A DNA stretch of 64,000 nucleotides. It comes from Streptosporangium album. Lineage in GTDB: Bacteria > Actinomycetota > Actinomycetes > Streptosporangiales > Streptosporangiaceae. The stretch spans positions 3,720,001 through 3,784,000 of the forward strand of contig NZ_JACHJU010000001.1 in assembly GCF_014203795.1 (NCBI RefSeq), written 5' to 3'. Below the pieces are notes generated by a model. It saw only the letters and a program-made list of their open reading frames with translations. It was not told the DNA's origin and did not search any database. Below are positions 28,449 to 38,286 of the stretch, in pieces (within the stretch, counting starts at the first letter, position 1; the number at the start of each line of letters is the position of its first letter). Both the position numbers and the translations under genes were made by a program.

Positions 28449-29729
28449 GTGAGGCGACGACGGGTCAACCGAGTCGCGACGATCAGCATGCACACGTCTC
28501 CCCTGGACCAACCGGGGACCGGAGACGCGGGCGGCATGAACGTCTACATCGTGGAGGTGGCCAAACGTCTGGCCAAGCTGGGCGTGGAGGTCGAGATCTT
28601 CACCCGGCAGACATCCCGAGACCTGCCGCCGGTCGCCGAACTCGCCCCGGGCGTCTCGGTCCGTCACGTCACCGCCGGGCCGTACGAGGAGCTCGACAAG
28701 GGCGACCTGCCCGGCCAGCTCTGCGGTTTCCTGTCGGGCGTGCTGCGCACCGAGGCCATGTACGACCCGGGCCGCTACGACGTGATCCACTCCCACTACT
28801 GGCTCTCCGGCCAGGTGGGCTGGCTGGCCAAGGAGCGCTGGGGCGTGCCGCTGGTGCACACCATGCACACCATGGCCAAGGTCAAGAACCTCCTGCTCGC
28901 CGAGGACGACCGGCCCGAGCCGACCGCCCGCGTGCTGGGCGAGGAACAGGTCGTCCAGGTGGCCGACCGGCTGGTGGCCAACACACCGACCGAGGCCCAG
29001 GAGCTCATCGACCTCTACGGCGCCGCCCCCGGCCGTGTCGAGGTCGTCAACCCCGGGGTGAACCTCACGGTCTTCCAGCCCGCGTCCAAGGGCGCGGCCC
29101 GCCATCGGCTCGCGCTGCCACAGGACGCCCACGTGCTGCTGTTCGTGGGCCGCGTGCAGCCGCTCAAGGGCCCCGACGTGCTGCTGCGCGCCGCGGCCCG
29201 GATGCTCGTCGACGACCCCTCGCTCCGCTCCACGCTCCTCGTCGCCTGCGTCGGCGGTCCCAGCGGCAACGGGCGGGCCCGGCCCTCCTATCTCACCGAC
29301 CTCGCCGTCTCCCTGGGCATCTCCGACGTGGTCAGGATCGTCCCCCCGGCGCCCCAGTACGAACTGGCCGACTGGTACCGCGCGGCCGACGTGACGGTGG
29401 TCCCCTCGCACAACGAGTCGTTCGGCCTGGTCGCCCTGGAATCCCAGGCCTGCGGCACGCCGGTCGCCGCGGCGTCCGTGGGCGGCCTGCGCACCGCCGT
29501 ACGCGACGGTGTCTCCGGCGTGCTCGTCGAGGGCCACGACCCGCATGACTGGGCGCGGGTGCTCGGCCGGTTCGTGCACCGGCCGGCCTGGCGGGACACG
29601 CTCTCGACGGGGGCGGTGACCCAGGCCGCGACCTTCGGCTGGTCGGCCACCGCGGCCCGGCTCGCGGACGTCTACGCGGGCGCGATGGCGAACCTGCACC
29701 GCACGCCGGTCGCGGTCAACTGCTCGTAG
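28449..29729 (+). CDS. mshA: D-inositol-3-phosphate glycosyltransferase
   Basis: A 426-residue GT4 retaining glycosyltransferase that makes the first committed intermediate of mycothiol, joining GlcNAc from UDP-GlcNAc to inositol 3-phosphate. Diagnostic segments are [20 protein letters not shown] at the N-terminus, [17 protein letters not shown], and the donor-site motif [24 protein letters not shown] at 28436-28440 fits a GTG start at 28449; ATG 28443 is too close to it. The order mshA-ybjN-gpmA-senX3-regX3 matches mycobacteria. Confidence 0.95.
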   Translation: MRRRRVNRVATISMHTSPLDQPGTGDAGGMNVYIVEVAKRLAKLGVEVEIFTRQTSRDLPPVAELAPGVSVRHVTAGPYEELDKGDLPGQLCGFLSGVLRTEAMYDPGRYDVIHSHYWLSGQVGWLAKERWGVPLVHTMHTMAKVKNLLLAEDDRPEPTARVLGEEQVVQVADRLVANTPTEAQELIDLYGAAPGRVEVVNPGVNLTVFQPASKGAARHRLALPQDAHVLLFVGRVQPLKGPDVLLRAAARMLVDDPSLRSTLLVACVGGPSGNGRARPSYLTDLAVSLGISDVVRIVPPAPQYELADWYRAADVTVVPSHNESFGLVALESQACGTPVAAASVGGLRTAVRDGVSGVLVEGHDPHDWARVLGRFVHRPAWRDTLSTGAVTQAATFGWSATAARLADVYAGAMANLHRTPVAVNCS

Positions 29730-29739
29730 GCTTGGGCGT

Positions 29740-30219
29740 ATGCGTGAAGTGATCGAGGCGGCGCTGAAAGGCGCGGAGGTCTCCTACGAGGAGCCCCGGC
29801 CCGGGGCCTTCCTGGCGAAACTCCCCGGCCAGCACAAGCTCGCGACCATGACGTGGCTGATCGTGGGGGACCAGGCCCTGCACGTGGAGGCGTTCTTCTG
29901 CCGCCAGCCCGACGAGAACCACGCCGACTTCTACCGCTGGCTGCTGACCAAGAACGGCTCCACGTACGGCGTGCACTTCGCCCTCGACGCGGTCGGCGAC
30001 GTCTATCTCGTCGGCCGGATCCCGCTGGCGGCGGTCTCCGAAGACGAGATCGACCGGCTGCTCGGCTGCGTGCTCACCTACTCCGACGAAGGCTTCGACC
30101 GGGCGCTGGAACTGGGCTTCGCCTCCTCGATCCGGCGCGAGTGGGAGTGGCGCGCCAAGCGCGGCGAGTCGCTCGCCAACCTCCAGGCGTTCGCCCGGTT
30201 CGCCGATCCAGAGCGCTGA
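29740..30219 (+). CDS. YbjN domain-containing protein
   Basis: A 159-residue protein of the YbjN family (PF10722), a small alpha/beta fold related to type III secretion chaperones, of unknown role in actinobacteria. It starts 10 bases after mshA and precedes gpmA. The same neighbour is found between mshA and gpm1 in Mycobacterium (Rv0487). Confidence 0.85.
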   Translation: MREVIEAALKGAEVSYEEPRPGAFLAKLPGQHKLATMTWLIVGDQALHVEAFFCRQPDENHADFYRWLLTKNGSTYGVHFALDAVGDVYLVGRIPLAAVSEDEIDRLLGCVLTYSDEGFDRALELGFASSIRREWEWRAKRGESLANLQAFARFADPER

Positions 30220-30295
30220 GCCCCCTCCGGGCCGGGCCGCCGGGGTCCCTCCCGGCCCCCGGGCACGGGGCGGATGGCCCACTAAGCTTGTCCGT

Positions 30296-31039
30296 ATGGC
30301 GACTTTGGTGCTGCTGCGGCACGGTGAGAGCGAGTGGAACGCTAAGGGTCTGTTCACCGGGTGGGTGGACGCGGGGCTCTCGGCCGCGGGCGAGGAGGAG
30401 GCGCGGCGCGGCGGCCGGCTGCTGCTGGAGGCCGGAGTGCGGCCCGACGTGGTCCACACCTCGGTGCTGACCCGGGCCATCCAGACGGCCAACCTCGCGC
30501 TGGGCGCCGCCGACCTGCTCTGGCTGCCCGTCACTCGCTCCTGGCGGCTCAACGAGCGTCACTACGGCGCGCTGCAGGGCAAGGACAAGGCGCAGACCCG
30601 CGCTGAGTTCGGCGACGAGCAGTTCATGCTCTGGCGCAGGTCCTACGACACCCCGCCGCCCCCGATCGCCGACGACGACGAGTTCTCGCAGATCGGCGAC
30701 GCGCGCTACGCGTCACTGCCGGACGAGCTGCTGCCGAGGACCGAGTGCCTCAAGGACGTCGTCGACCGCATGCTGCCCTACTGGTACGACCAGATCGTGC
30801 CGGACCTGTCGGCGGGCAGGACCGTCCTGGTCGTCGCGCACGGCAACTCGCTGCGCGCGCTGGTCAAGCACCTCGACGGGATCGGCGACGACGAGATCGC
30901 CGGGCTCAACATCCCCACCGGCATCCCGCTCCGCTACGAGCTGGACGACGACTTCCGCCCCGTGACCAAGGGCGGCCTGTATCTCGACCCCGAGGCCGCC
31001 GAGGCCGCCATCAAGGCCGTGGCCAACCAGGGCAAGTAG
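30296..31039 (+). CDS. gpmA: 2,3-bisphosphoglycerate-dependent phosphoglycerate mutase
   Basis: A 247-residue glycolytic enzyme that interconverts 3- and 2-phosphoglycerate. The phosphohistidine motif is LRHGESEWN, substrate-loop residues are [11 protein letters not shown], and the second catalytic His is in [15 protein letters not shown]. Length and motifs are those of cofactor-dependent GpmA. A strong terminator follows. Confidence 0.96.
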   Translation: MATLVLLRHGESEWNAKGLFTGWVDAGLSAAGEEEARRGGRLLLEAGVRPDVVHTSVLTRAIQTANLALGAADLLWLPVTRSWRLNERHYGALQGKDKAQTRAEFGDEQFMLWRRSYDTPPPPIADDDEFSQIGDARYASLPDELLPRTECLKDVVDRMLPYWYDQIVPDLSAGRTVLVVAHGNSLRALVKHLDGIGDDEIAGLNIPTGIPLRYELDDDFRPVTKGGLYLDPEAAEAAIKAVANQGK

Positions 31040-31068
31040 TTCCGGGGACGGGCCGGCCGGAAACCATG

Positions 31069-31099
31069 ACGGGGAAGGACCCGGTGGGTCCTTCCCCGT
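31069..31099. terminator. Bidirectional terminator between gpmA and phoU
   Basis: A 14-base-pair perfect stem (GGGGAAGGACCC with GGGTCCTTCCCC, extended by AC/GT) with a 3-base loop. Confidence 0.75.
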
Positions 31100-31139
31100 T
31101 CTCAGGCCGTCCGCCGCCACGGGGCGGGGCCGCCGGACC

Positions 31140-31799
31140 TCACCGGAGGTCGGCGTCCTGCGTCCGGGATCCGGTCACCAGGTAGACCACGTCCTGGGCG
31201 ACGCGGACCGCGTGGTCGGCATAGCGCTCGTAGTAACGGCCGATCAGCGTCACGTCGATGGCCGGCTCGACGCCGTACTTCCAGTCGTCGGCCATCAGCA
31301 CCTTGAACAGCTTGCGGTGCAGCTTGTCCATCGCGTCGTCGTCGGCCTCCAGCTCCAGGGCGGACTCCACGTCGCGCGAGGCGATGCAGCTGCCCGTCTT
31401 GGTGATCAGACGCTCGGCGATCTGTCCCATCTCCAGGATGGTGGAGCGGATCTCCGGCGGGATCGCCGACTCCGGATGACGCAACCGGGCGACCTTGGCC
31501 ACATGCTCGGCCAGGTCACCCATCCGCTCCAGGTCGGTGCCCATCCGCAGGGCCACGACGATCGTCCGGAGGTCCACGGCCACCGGCTGCTGCCGGGCCA
31601 TCAGATCGAAGATCGACGCCTCGATCTCCGCGAAGATCCGGTCGACCTCCTCGTCCTGGGAGATGACGGTCTCCGCGAGCTGGAGGTCGGAGTCGAGCAG
31701 GGCCGTGGTGGCCCTGGAGATCGCCGACCTCACCAGGCGGGTCATTTCGACCAGCCGGTCAGTGAGGGCATCGAGTTCTTCGTGGTAGGCGTCGCGCAT
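31140..31799 (-). CDS. phoU: Phosphate signalling protein PhoU
   Basis: A 219-residue protein with two PhoU three-helix bundles, each holding the metal-binding E/DxxxD pattern (READSELAETV-like segment DEEVDRIFAEIE and ELEADDDAMDKLHRKLF). It links phosphate-transporter state to the sensor kinase and keeps the Pho regulon off in excess phosphate. It is divergent from senX3 across a PHO box, the arrangement known in streptomycetes and mycobacteria. ATG 31799 is the usual start (MRDAYHEELD). Confidence 0.93.
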   Translation of the reverse strand: MRDAYHEELDALTDRLVEMTRLVRSAISRATTALLDSDLQLAETVISQDEEVDRIFAEIEASIFDLMARQQPVAVDLRTIVVALRMGTDLERMGDLAEHVAKVARLRHPESAIPPEIRSTILEMGQIAERLITKTGSCIASRDVESALELEADDDAMDKLHRKLFKVLMADDWKYGVEPAIDVTLIGRYYERYADHAVRVAQDVVYLVTGSRTQDADLR

Positions 31800-31818
31800 G
31801 GCCCTCAACGTACGCGCG

Positions 31819-31851
31819 CGACGGTGAACGAACCTCGACCGTAAAGTGAAC
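31819..31851. promoter_or_regulatory. PHO box of three 11-bp units
   Basis: Read on the minus strand it is three contiguous 11-mers: GTTCACTTTAC, GGTCGAGGTTC and GTTCACCGTCG. The first and third match the PhoP/RegX3 direct-repeat consensus GTTCACC. It lies between divergent phoU and senX3 and probably controls both. Confidence 0.8.
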
Positions 31852-31945
31852 TTTGTGGGAAAGGCAATGGTCATGCCCTCATGAGCAGCCTGAACGGCAA
31901 AACCCCCGCCTACCATCGAGGGCGTGAAGCCGACAGGAGGATCAC

Positions 31946-33139
31946 GTGAGTGAGCTGATGGCGAGTCTGGCCGCGCTGGCCGGTTTCGTCGTGGGAGCGC
32001 TGGCCGTGATGGTCGTCCGCCATAACACGGGCCAGCAGAGGATGACGACGCCGGTGGACGACGTCGAACCCGGCGCGTTGCCCCAGGGGGTCGCCTCCGT
32101 GCTGGCCGTACTGCCGTCATCGGCGGTCGTGCTGGACAAGGAGGACCGGGTGCTGCGGGCCAGTTCGGCCGCGCGGGCGTTCGGCCTGGTCAAGGGGGAT
32201 CACCTGATGGCAGCCGAGCTGCTCGCGCTGGCCAGGCAGGTGCGCAGGGACGGCGAGATCCGCGAGAGCGAGATCGAGGTGGCCGGATTCAAGTTCGGCC
32301 AGGACTCGACCAACTTCGCGGTCAGGGTCGCCCCTCTGGGCTCCTACGGCCAGGTGCTCGTGCTCGCCGAGGACCAGACCGAGCACCGGCGCGTCGAGGC
32401 GGTCCGCCGTGACTTCGTCGCCAACGTGAGCCACGAGCTCAAGACGCCGGTGGGCGCGCTGTCGCTGCTGGCGGAGACCATCCAGGACGCGGCCGACGAC
32501 CCCGAGGCGGTCACCCGCTTCGCCGGGCGCATGCAGCACGAGGCCGCCCGCCTCACCTATCTGGTTCAGGACCTCATCACGCTCTCCCGGATCCAGGGAG
32601 CCGAGCCCATCCCCACTCCCGGCCCGGTCCCGATAGACGAGGCCGTGCACGAGGCCATCGACCGCTGCAACACCACGGCGGCGGCCAAGGACATCGCGCT
32701 CGTCGCCGGCGGCGCGGAGGGCCTGCAGATCTGGGGCGACGACGAGCTCCTCGTCACCGCGCTCCGCAACCTCATCGACAACGCGGTGGCCTACAGTCCC
32801 GAGCACACCAGAGTCGTGGTCAGCGCGCGACCGGCGGGCCCGCACACCGAGTCCGTCGAGATCAGCGTGAGCGACCAGGGCATCGGCATCCCCGAGAGCG
32901 CCCAGGAACGGATCTTCGAGCGGTTCTTCCGCGTCGACGCCGCCCGCTCGCGCGCGACCGGTGGCACGGGCCTCGGCCTGGCCATCGTCAAGCACGTCGC
33001 CGCCGCCCACAACGGCGCGGTCACCGTGTGGAGCAAGGAGGGCTCCGGCTCCACCTTCACCCTCCGCCTGCCCGCCTTCGGCGGCATGGCGGTAGCCGTA
33101 CCCGGTACCACCACCATCCCCATGGAGGCCGCGCAGTGA
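31946..33139 (+). CDS. senX3: Phosphate-sensing histidine kinase SenX3 (PhoR)
   Basis: A 397-residue kinase. One N-terminal membrane helix (residues about 5-22), a PAS-like region about 60-150, HisKA with phospho-acceptor His in VSHELKTPVGALSLLAETI, and HATPase (NLIDNAVAYSP, SDQGIGIPE, GTGLGLAIVKHVA). The start is GTG 31946. It acts with RegX3 and PhoU to detect phosphate limitation. Confidence 0.93.
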   Translation: MSELMASLAALAGFVVGALAVMVVRHNTGQQRMTTPVDDVEPGALPQGVASVLAVLPSSAVVLDKEDRVLRASSAARAFGLVKGDHLMAAELLALARQVRRDGEIRESEIEVAGFKFGQDSTNFAVRVAPLGSYGQVLVLAEDQTEHRRVEAVRRDFVANVSHELKTPVGALSLLAETIQDAADDPEAVTRFAGRMQHEAARLTYLVQDLITLSRIQGAEPIPTPGPVPIDEAVHEAIDRCNTTAAAKDIALVAGGAEGLQIWGDDELLVTALRNLIDNAVAYSPEHTRVVVSARPAGPHTESVEISVSDQGIGIPESAQERIFERFFRVDAARSRATGGTGLGLAIVKHVAAAHNGAVTVWSKEGSGSTFTLRLPAFGGMAVAVPGTTTIPMEAAQ

Positions 33140-33825
33140 CTCGCGTGCTTGTCGTCGAGGACGAGGAGTCGTTCTCCGACGCCCTGTCCTACATGCTGCG
33201 CAAGGAGGGCTTCGAGGTCGCGGTCGCGGCCACCGGCCCCGAGGCGCTGGAGACGTTCGACCGCAATGGCGCCGACCTGGTGCTGCTCGACCTGATGCTG
33301 CCGGGCCTGCCCGGCACCGAGGTCTGCCGCTCTCTCCGCCAGCGTTCCAGCGTTCCCGTGATCATGCTCACCGCCAAGGACAGCGAGATCGACAAGGTCG
33401 TCGGACTCGAGCTCGGCGCGGACGACTACGTGACCAAGCCGTTCTCGTCGCGGGAGCTGGTGGCACGCATCCGCGCGGTGCTGCGCCGCCAGGGCGACGT
33501 GGAGGAGGTGGAGACGGCCGTGCTGAGCGCCGGGCCGGTCCGGATGGACGTGGACCGCCACATCGTCGCGGTCCGCGGCGCTCAGGTGCAGCTCCCCCTG
33601 AAGGAGTTCGAGCTGCTGGAGGTGCTGCTGCGCAACGCCGGCCGGGTGCTCACCCGCGGACAGCTCATCGACCGCGTCTGGGGCGCCGACTACGTGGGCG
33701 ACACCAAAACCCTGGACGTGCACGTCAAGCGGCTGCGCGCCAAGGTGGAGTCCGACCCCTCCAACCCACGCTGCATCCTCACCGTCCGAGGGCTGGGATA
33801 CAAGTTCGACCCCGCCGAGGGCTGA
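33136..33825 (+). CDS. regX3: Phosphate response regulator RegX3 (PhoP)
   Basis: A 229-residue OmpR-family regulator. The receiver domain has the phospho-acceptor Asp in LVLLDLMLPGLPG, and the winged helix is at the C-terminus (EFELLEVLLRNAGRVLTRGQ, DVHVKRLRAKVE). The GTG start overlaps the kinase stop by four bases. It binds the PHO box upstream of the pair. Confidence 0.95.
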   Translation: MTRVLVVEDEESFSDALSYMLRKEGFEVAVAATGPEALETFDRNGADLVLLDLMLPGLPGTEVCRSLRQRSSVPVIMLTAKDSEIDKVVGLELGADDYVTKPFSSRELVARIRAVLRRQGDVEEVETAVLSAGPVRMDVDRHIVAVRGAQVQLPLKEFELLEVLLRNAGRVLTRGQLIDRVWGADYVGDTKTLDVHVKRLRAKVESDPSNPRCILTVRGLGYKFDPAEG

Positions 33826-33907
33826 GGGATCCCGGAGGCTTTCCGGGCGCCGTCCCGGAGGCGTTCCGGGGCGTGAAGGGCTTTCCAGGAGGCTTTCCTG
33901 GAGGTGC

Positions 33908-33945
33908 GGAGGGGGTGTACGGCCCGCGGGCCGTACACCCCCTCC
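33908..33945. terminator. Very strong terminator hairpin after regX3
   Basis: A 19-base-pair perfect stem built around GGTGTACGGCCCG and its complement, with no loop bases in the drawn palindrome (the loop forms from the central CGCG). It stands between regX3 and the convergent lipoprotein gene. Short repeats of GGAGGCTTTCC-type sequence precede it. Confidence 0.8.
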
Positions 33946-33965
33946 TGGGCGCGTTCCCAGAGGTT

Positions 33966-34556
33966 CTAGTGGTCACCCTCGGCGTGCTCCGCGGTGGAGG
34001 ACGGCGTCGCCGTCGGCGTCGGGGCCGCGGTGGCACCCGGAGCCTGCGGGAGCTGGGTGAACTCACGGCTGCGGGTGATGACCGGGACCGTGAGCGGGAT
34101 GACGCCCGCGTTGGCGAACTGCAGCTGCACCGGGATGCTCTCGCCGCCGCTGAGGGGCTTCTTGAGCCCTTCGATAAGGATCGTGGTCGTGGGCTTGCCG
34201 ACGTTCACCCGCTGCCCGGCGGGGAGGTCGACCGGGGCGGTGACCTTGGCGGTGCCGACGGCCGGGTCGACGCCGACCCCGAGGAGCCGGTCGGCCCCCT
34301 GGTTGGTGTTCACCATCGACAGGTAGAGCGGCGTCGATCCGCCGGCGGGCAGGGCCGCGCCGGAGTCCGGGCCCAGGAAGAACCCCTGGGAGACGTCGAT
34401 CCCCTTGACCTTGGCGACGAGGGCCTCGGTGGGCGCGTAGGGCTTGTTGGTGTTCGCGTCGGATCCGGCGCCACAGCCGGCCAGGACCGGGGCGGCTGCG
34501 AGGAACGCGGCGGCGGCGATCGCCCAGTGACGGCGGTTGCGGGTCACGGCGTGCAT
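33966..34556 (-). CDS. Predicted lipoprotein, PCuAC/DUF461-like
   Basis: A 196-residue exported lipoprotein: signal peptide with lipobox VLAGC, then a beta-rich domain (about 50-160) similar to actinobacterial copper-chaperone-type (PCuAC/DUF461) lipoproteins, and a Thr/Pro tail ending AEHAEGDH. The histidine/methionine copper motif of true PCuAC proteins is not evident, so copper handling is uncertain. ATG 34556 is used because AAGGAGA precedes it. Confidence 0.65.
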   Translation of the reverse strand: MHAVTRNRRHWAIAAAAFLAAAPVLAGCGAGSDANTNKPYAPTEALVAKVKGIDVSQGFFLGPDSGAALPAGGSTPLYLSMVNTNQGADRLLGVGVDPAVGTAKVTAPVDLPAGQRVNVGKPTTTILIEGLKKPLSGGESIPVQLQFANAGVIPLTVPVITRSREFTQLPQAPGATAAPTPTATPSSTAEHAEGDH

Positions 34557-34808
34557 TCTCCTTGTCACACAAGAGGTAGGGCAGAGCCAACCCTATCCGT
34601 GAGCTTTGCCGGGTTTTCCGGCGGCCCGCCTGATCATCGGGGAGCGGGTAACGCAGGTCATGAACCCTTTTCTCCCCCTTGATTCATAGAGTCCGGCTCT
34701 TGTCAAGCCCTTAAATGCCGCTTTGACCTGCAGTTATGGTGATTTCACTGTTCCGGGAGGCTGTGGATACGTGGTACTCTTGAGTACAGCGGAAGGGGTA
34801 CTTGTCAC

Positions 34809-35291
34809 ATGACTTTCCAGGTCGGCGACACTGTCGTCTACCCCCACCACGGGGCTGCTCGGATCGAGGCAATCACGACCCGAACCATCAAAGGTGAGGA
34901 AAGGACCTACCTGGTTCTCAAGGTCGACAAGGGCGACCTTACCGTCCAGGTGCCGGCTGACAACGCAGAACTCGTGGGTGTTCGCGATGTCGTCGGTCAA
35001 GAGGGCCTTGAGCGCGTTTTCGACGTGCTTCGCATGCCTCACACCGAAGAGCCCACGAACTGGTCCCGCCGCTACAAGGCCAACCTGGAGAAGCTGGCGT
35101 CCGGTGACGTCAACAAGGTGGCCGAGGTCGTCCGCGACCTGTGGCGACGAGACAAGGAGCGCGGACTCTCCGCAGGAGAGAAGCGAATGCTGGCCAAGGC
35201 CCGGCAGATCCTGGTCAGCGAGCTCGCGCTCGCCGAGAAGACCAACGAGGACAAGGCCGAGGCCCTGCTCGACGAGGTTCTCAACTCCTGA
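34809..35291 (+). CDS. carD: CarD-family RNA polymerase-binding regulator
   Basis: A 160-residue essential global regulator. The N-terminal RNA-polymerase-interaction Tudor-like domain begins [18 protein letters not shown], and the C-terminal helical DNA-binding domain contains [16 protein letters not shown]. It stabilises the rRNA promoter open complex. A short dyad (GTACTCTTGAGTAC at 34774-34787) lies just upstream of the ribosome site AAGGGG. The ispF gene follows. Confidence 0.95.
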   Translation: MTFQVGDTVVYPHHGAARIEAITTRTIKGEERTYLVLKVDKGDLTVQVPADNAELVGVRDVVGQEGLERVFDVLRMPHTEEPTNWSRRYKANLEKLASGDVNKVAEVVRDLWRRDKERGLSAGEKRMLAKARQILVSELALAEKTNEDKAEALLDEVLNS

Positions 35292-35308
35292 ACACGACAT
35301 TTCCGCGG

Positions 35309-35788
35309 GTGGGCGTCGGAGTCGACGTCCACCCGTTCGCATCCGGGCGCGAGCTGCACCTCGCCGGCCTGCACTGGCCGGGTGAGACCGGCCTCGACGG
35401 GCACTCCGACGGCGACGCCGCCGCCCACGCCGCCTGTGACGCGCTGCTGTCCGCGGCGGGTCTCGGCGACCTCGGCGGCCTGTTCGGCACCTCCGACCCC
35501 CGCTGGGCAGGCGCCTCCGGCGCCTCCCTGCTGGAGGAGGCCGCCCGTAAGGTGCGCGCCGCCGGCTTCGAGATCGGCAACGTGGCCATCCAGGTCATCG
35601 GGAACCGGCCGAAGCTGGCTCCCCGCCGTGCGGAGGCCGAGAAGGCCCTCAGCGACGCCGTAGGGGCGCCCGTGAGCGTCAGCGCCACCACGACCGACGG
35701 CCTGGGACTCACCGGGCGTGGCGAGGGCGTGGCGGCCATGGCGACCGCGATCGTGGTGAACCGGAACCCGGGTTCACGCGTCTCCTGA
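35309..35788 (+). CDS. ispF: 2-C-methyl-D-erythritol 2,4-cyclodiphosphate synthase
   Basis: A 159-residue MEP-pathway enzyme that cyclises CDP-ME-2-phosphate. The metal site is DVHPF, later [17 protein letters not shown] supplies metal His, and the C-terminus has [19 protein letters not shown]. The only in-frame start with suitable length is GTG 35309. In most actinobacteria ispD sits between carD and ispF; here it does not. Confidence 0.92.
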   Translation: MGVGVDVHPFASGRELHLAGLHWPGETGLDGHSDGDAAAHAACDALLSAAGLGDLGGLFGTSDPRWAGASGASLLEEAARKVRAAGFEIGNVAIQVIGNRPKLAPRRAEAEKALSDAVGAPVSVSATTTDGLGLTGRGEGVAAMATAIVVNRNPGSRVS

Positions 35789-35954
35789 TACGGAACGCGC
35801 AAGCGCTCCGACGGGCGAGGTGAAATGCCCGTCGACACATTCGAGGCGGTGGCCCGTCACTGGCGCGGTACGGGCCACCTCCTTTTTTGAATGATCTGTG
35901 AATGTCCTGGGTAGCTCCCTGTTGACCATGTCTCGTCACCGGGGGGAGCAGGGC

Positions 35955-36221
35955 ATGATCGGCTCGATTGTTTCCGCGATCGTCATCGGAGCCATCGTCG
36001 GAGCATTGGCACGGCTTCTCATTCCTGGGCGGCAGAAGCTCTCGATAGGCATGACCCTCAGCGTGGGCATCGTCGCCGCACTCGTCGGCACGCTCATCGC
36101 GGGTCTCCTCGGTTTCGCCAACACGCCCGGAATCGACTGGTGGGAACACCTCCTGCAACTGGTGCTGGCGGTGGCCGCAGTGCTGGTCGTGGTCCAAATG
36201 CGCGCGAACAAGGCGCGCTGA
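35955..36221 (+). CDS. GlsB/YeaQ/YmgE-family small membrane protein (copy 1)
   Basis: An 88-residue protein with three hydrophobic helices, Gly-rich, starting MIGSIVSAIVIGAIVGALARLL. Transglycosylase-associated family of unknown function, linked to stress in enterics. The start at ATG 35955 has GGGGGGAGC upstream. Confidence 0.85.
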   Translation: MIGSIVSAIVIGAIVGALARLLIPGRQKLSIGMTLSVGIVAALVGTLIAGLLGFANTPGIDWWEHLLQLVLAVAAVLVVVQMRANKAR

Positions 36222-36314
36222 CCGGGAAATTTACCGTTTCCAGGGATATTCTTTACCTGGTGGGTATCCATCTTCCTGTGAGAGTGAAGGTCACCTCACT
36301 GGGAGGTTGATGAT

Positions 36315-36581
36315 ATGACCATCGCATCCATTCTGGGGGCCATCGTCATCGGCGCCGTCATCGGCGTCCTCGGCCGTCTCCTGCTTCCCGGTAGGCAACC
36401 GATCGGATGGATCCTGACCATCCTGGTCGGCATCGTCGCCGCCCTCATCGGTACCGCGATCGCCCAGGTTCTCGGCGTCGCCACCACCAACGGCATCGAC
36501 TGGATCGAGCTCGTCATGCAGGTCGTCCTGGCCATGGTCGGCGTCGGCCTCGTCGCCGGTCTCAAGCGGTCCAGGGGCTAG
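36315..36581 (+). CDS. GlsB/YeaQ/YmgE-family small membrane protein (copy 2)
   Basis: An 88-residue protein similar to its neighbour (MTIASILGAIVIGAVIGVL), apparently a tandem duplication. GGGAGG lies upstream of the ATG. Its stop codon falls in an 11-base tandem repeat. Confidence 0.85.
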   Translation: MTIASILGAIVIGAVIGVLGRLLLPGRQPIGWILTILVGIVAALIGTAIAQVLGVATTNGIDWIELVMQVVLAMVGVGLVAGLKRSRG

Positions 36582-36608
36582 ACAGCGGCTAGACAGCGGC
36601 TAGACAGC
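36576..36608. repeat. Three tandem copies of GGCTAGACAGC
   Basis: The 11-base unit is repeated three times exactly (36576-36586, 36587-36597, 36598-36608), the first copy containing the stop codon of the second YeaQ gene. Confidence 0.9.
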
Positions 36609-36855
36609 AGGGTGAACCACCCCGGCGACTTCACCGAGGGCCGGTCCGTTGTCGGACGGAGAACGGCGGCTGTGACACGCCTGGCCGCTCCGGCTCCTCC
36701 CGCCCCCGGTCTGACCTCCGGGCCCCGCCACCCCGGCCTTCAGACCGGGGAGTGACTGTCCGGATCCCGCGGTCCCGAGCCTCTCAGACCGAGGGGGCGG
36801 GGCCTGGAAACAGGCCGAGAGCGGGCGGGCCCTGGACGGACGGTCGCGCGGCGGC

Positions 36856-38286
36856 TCACTCCTCCGGCGGGGTGGGCGTGCTGCGCACACGCGTCGAGGG
36901 CGGGGGCGTCGTGTCCTCGCCGCCCGGCTCGGACTCGCCGTCCGTCTCCCCGGCCGACTCGACCTGGGGCTCCGAACCGGCGGTCGCCTGTGCGAGGCTC
37001 TCCTCGCGATCGGCGGCCTCGGCACCGTGTGCCGGGTCCGGAGACGCCCCCTCCGGCGTCTGCTCCGACATCGTCGGGATCGGCTGGGTGTCGACGTCGC
37101 GATCGCCGACCTCGCCCCTCCGGCTCCGATCCCCGTCCCCCTGCTTCCGCGAGGGCTCCGAGCGCTTCTGTGAGGCCTCCGTGCCCGCGTCCCAGGTCTC
37201 CACCCGCTCGCTGACCCGGCCCTCGGGCCGTTCCTCCTGCGCTGTCCCCTCCTGTACGGCGGCGCGGGGTGGATGGACGAGCAGATCACCCTGACGGGGC
37301 CGGACCAGATCCCCCCAGCGCACAGGCTTCTCCGGGAGCGGAGGGGGTTGGGGAGCGGATTCGGGAGCGGCTCCGGGGGCGGCTCCGGGGGCGGCGAGGT
37401 GCTCGGTGGTCGCGGGGCGCTCTGAGGACGCGGGGCGCTTGGGAAGCTCCTCGATCTCGGGCGTCTCCGGAGCGGCCGTAGGGCCGACCACCGGGTTGCC
37501 GGACGGCAGGTCGTGGTGCGGCGCCGACTCCAGTGGAGGGGCGGCCTGCGGGTCGAGCACGACCTCGGCGTGAGAGAGCGGGACGGGCTGGACAGACTCT
37601 GCCGCCGGAGTCGCGGGCTGGACGGCCGGGGCCGGCTGTGCCGCCGGAGTCGCGGGCCGGCCGCGGTGGGCGGGGTCTGTCGCCGGAGTCGCGGCTTGGT
37701 CCCGATGGGCCGGATACTCCGCGGTCGGCACATCGGCGTCCGAGAACGGCACGATGTCGCGGCCATGGCCCGCCGTCGCCGCGTCTGCGGCGGTCCGCCG
37801 GGCGGCGGCATGTTTGATCAGCAGGAGCCAGAGCCACAGGGCCATGGCCAGCATCGCCCACGGGGCCACGGCCACCACGACGGCCGCCTGCCGTACGTCC
37901 ACCGTGGTCCGGGTGGCGGTGGTCACCTCGGCGGCGGCCGCGACGACGAACAGCAGCGTCAGGACCACTCCCGCCTGCAGGCGGACCGGCCACCGCCCGC
38001 CCCGCAGCAGCAGGACGCCGATCATCGCGACGGCGAGCAGCGCGTCGAAGGCCGCCGGGTAGAGGTAGGCGAGTCTCTGGCCGGCCTCACCGGCGAGGGC
38101 GAAGACGCGCAGGTCTTCGAAGGACAGCACGCACGCGGCGGCGGTGAGCGCGGCCACGCAGACTCCGGCGACGGCGATCCCGGCACCGCGCAGGGTGCGG
38201 GCGAGCCGGTCCGGCTTGGCGGGCGGGGGCAGGGGCGAGGACGGGCGGGAGACCAGGTCTGCCGCCGCGGGGGATTTGGCGTCCAT
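36856..38286 (-). CDS. DUF2637 domain membrane protein
   Basis: A 476-residue protein with four to five N-terminal membrane helices (about 30-165; DUF2637-type) and a long disordered C-terminal tail rich in Pro, Ala, Glu and Asp with short repeats (TPAAQPAPAVQPATPAAES). DUF2637 also appears in mobile-element transfer (SpdB-like) proteins such as the one in the AICE of this window. The chromosomal long-tailed form is of unknown function. Confidence 0.75.
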   Translation of the reverse strand: MDAKSPAAADLVSRPSSPLPPPAKPDRLARTLRGAGIAVAGVCVAALTAAACVLSFEDLRVFALAGEAGQRLAYLYPAAFDALLAVAMIGVLLLRGGRWPVRLQAGVVLTLLFVVAAAAEVTTATRTTVDVRQAAVVVAVAPWAMLAMALWLWLLLIKHAAARRTAADAATAGHGRDIVPFSDADVPTAEYPAHRDQAATPATDPAHRGRPATPAAQPAPAVQPATPAAESVQPVPLSHAEVVLDPQAAPPLESAPHHDLPSGNPVVGPTAAPETPEIEELPKRPASSERPATTEHLAAPGAAPGAAPESAPQPPPLPEKPVRWGDLVRPRQGDLLVHPPRAAVQEGTAQEERPEGRVSERVETWDAGTEASQKRSEPSRKQGDGDRSRRGEVGDRDVDTQPIPTMSEQTPEGASPDPAHGAEAADREESLAQATAGSEPQVESAGETDGESEPGGEDTTPPPSTRVRSTPTPPEE

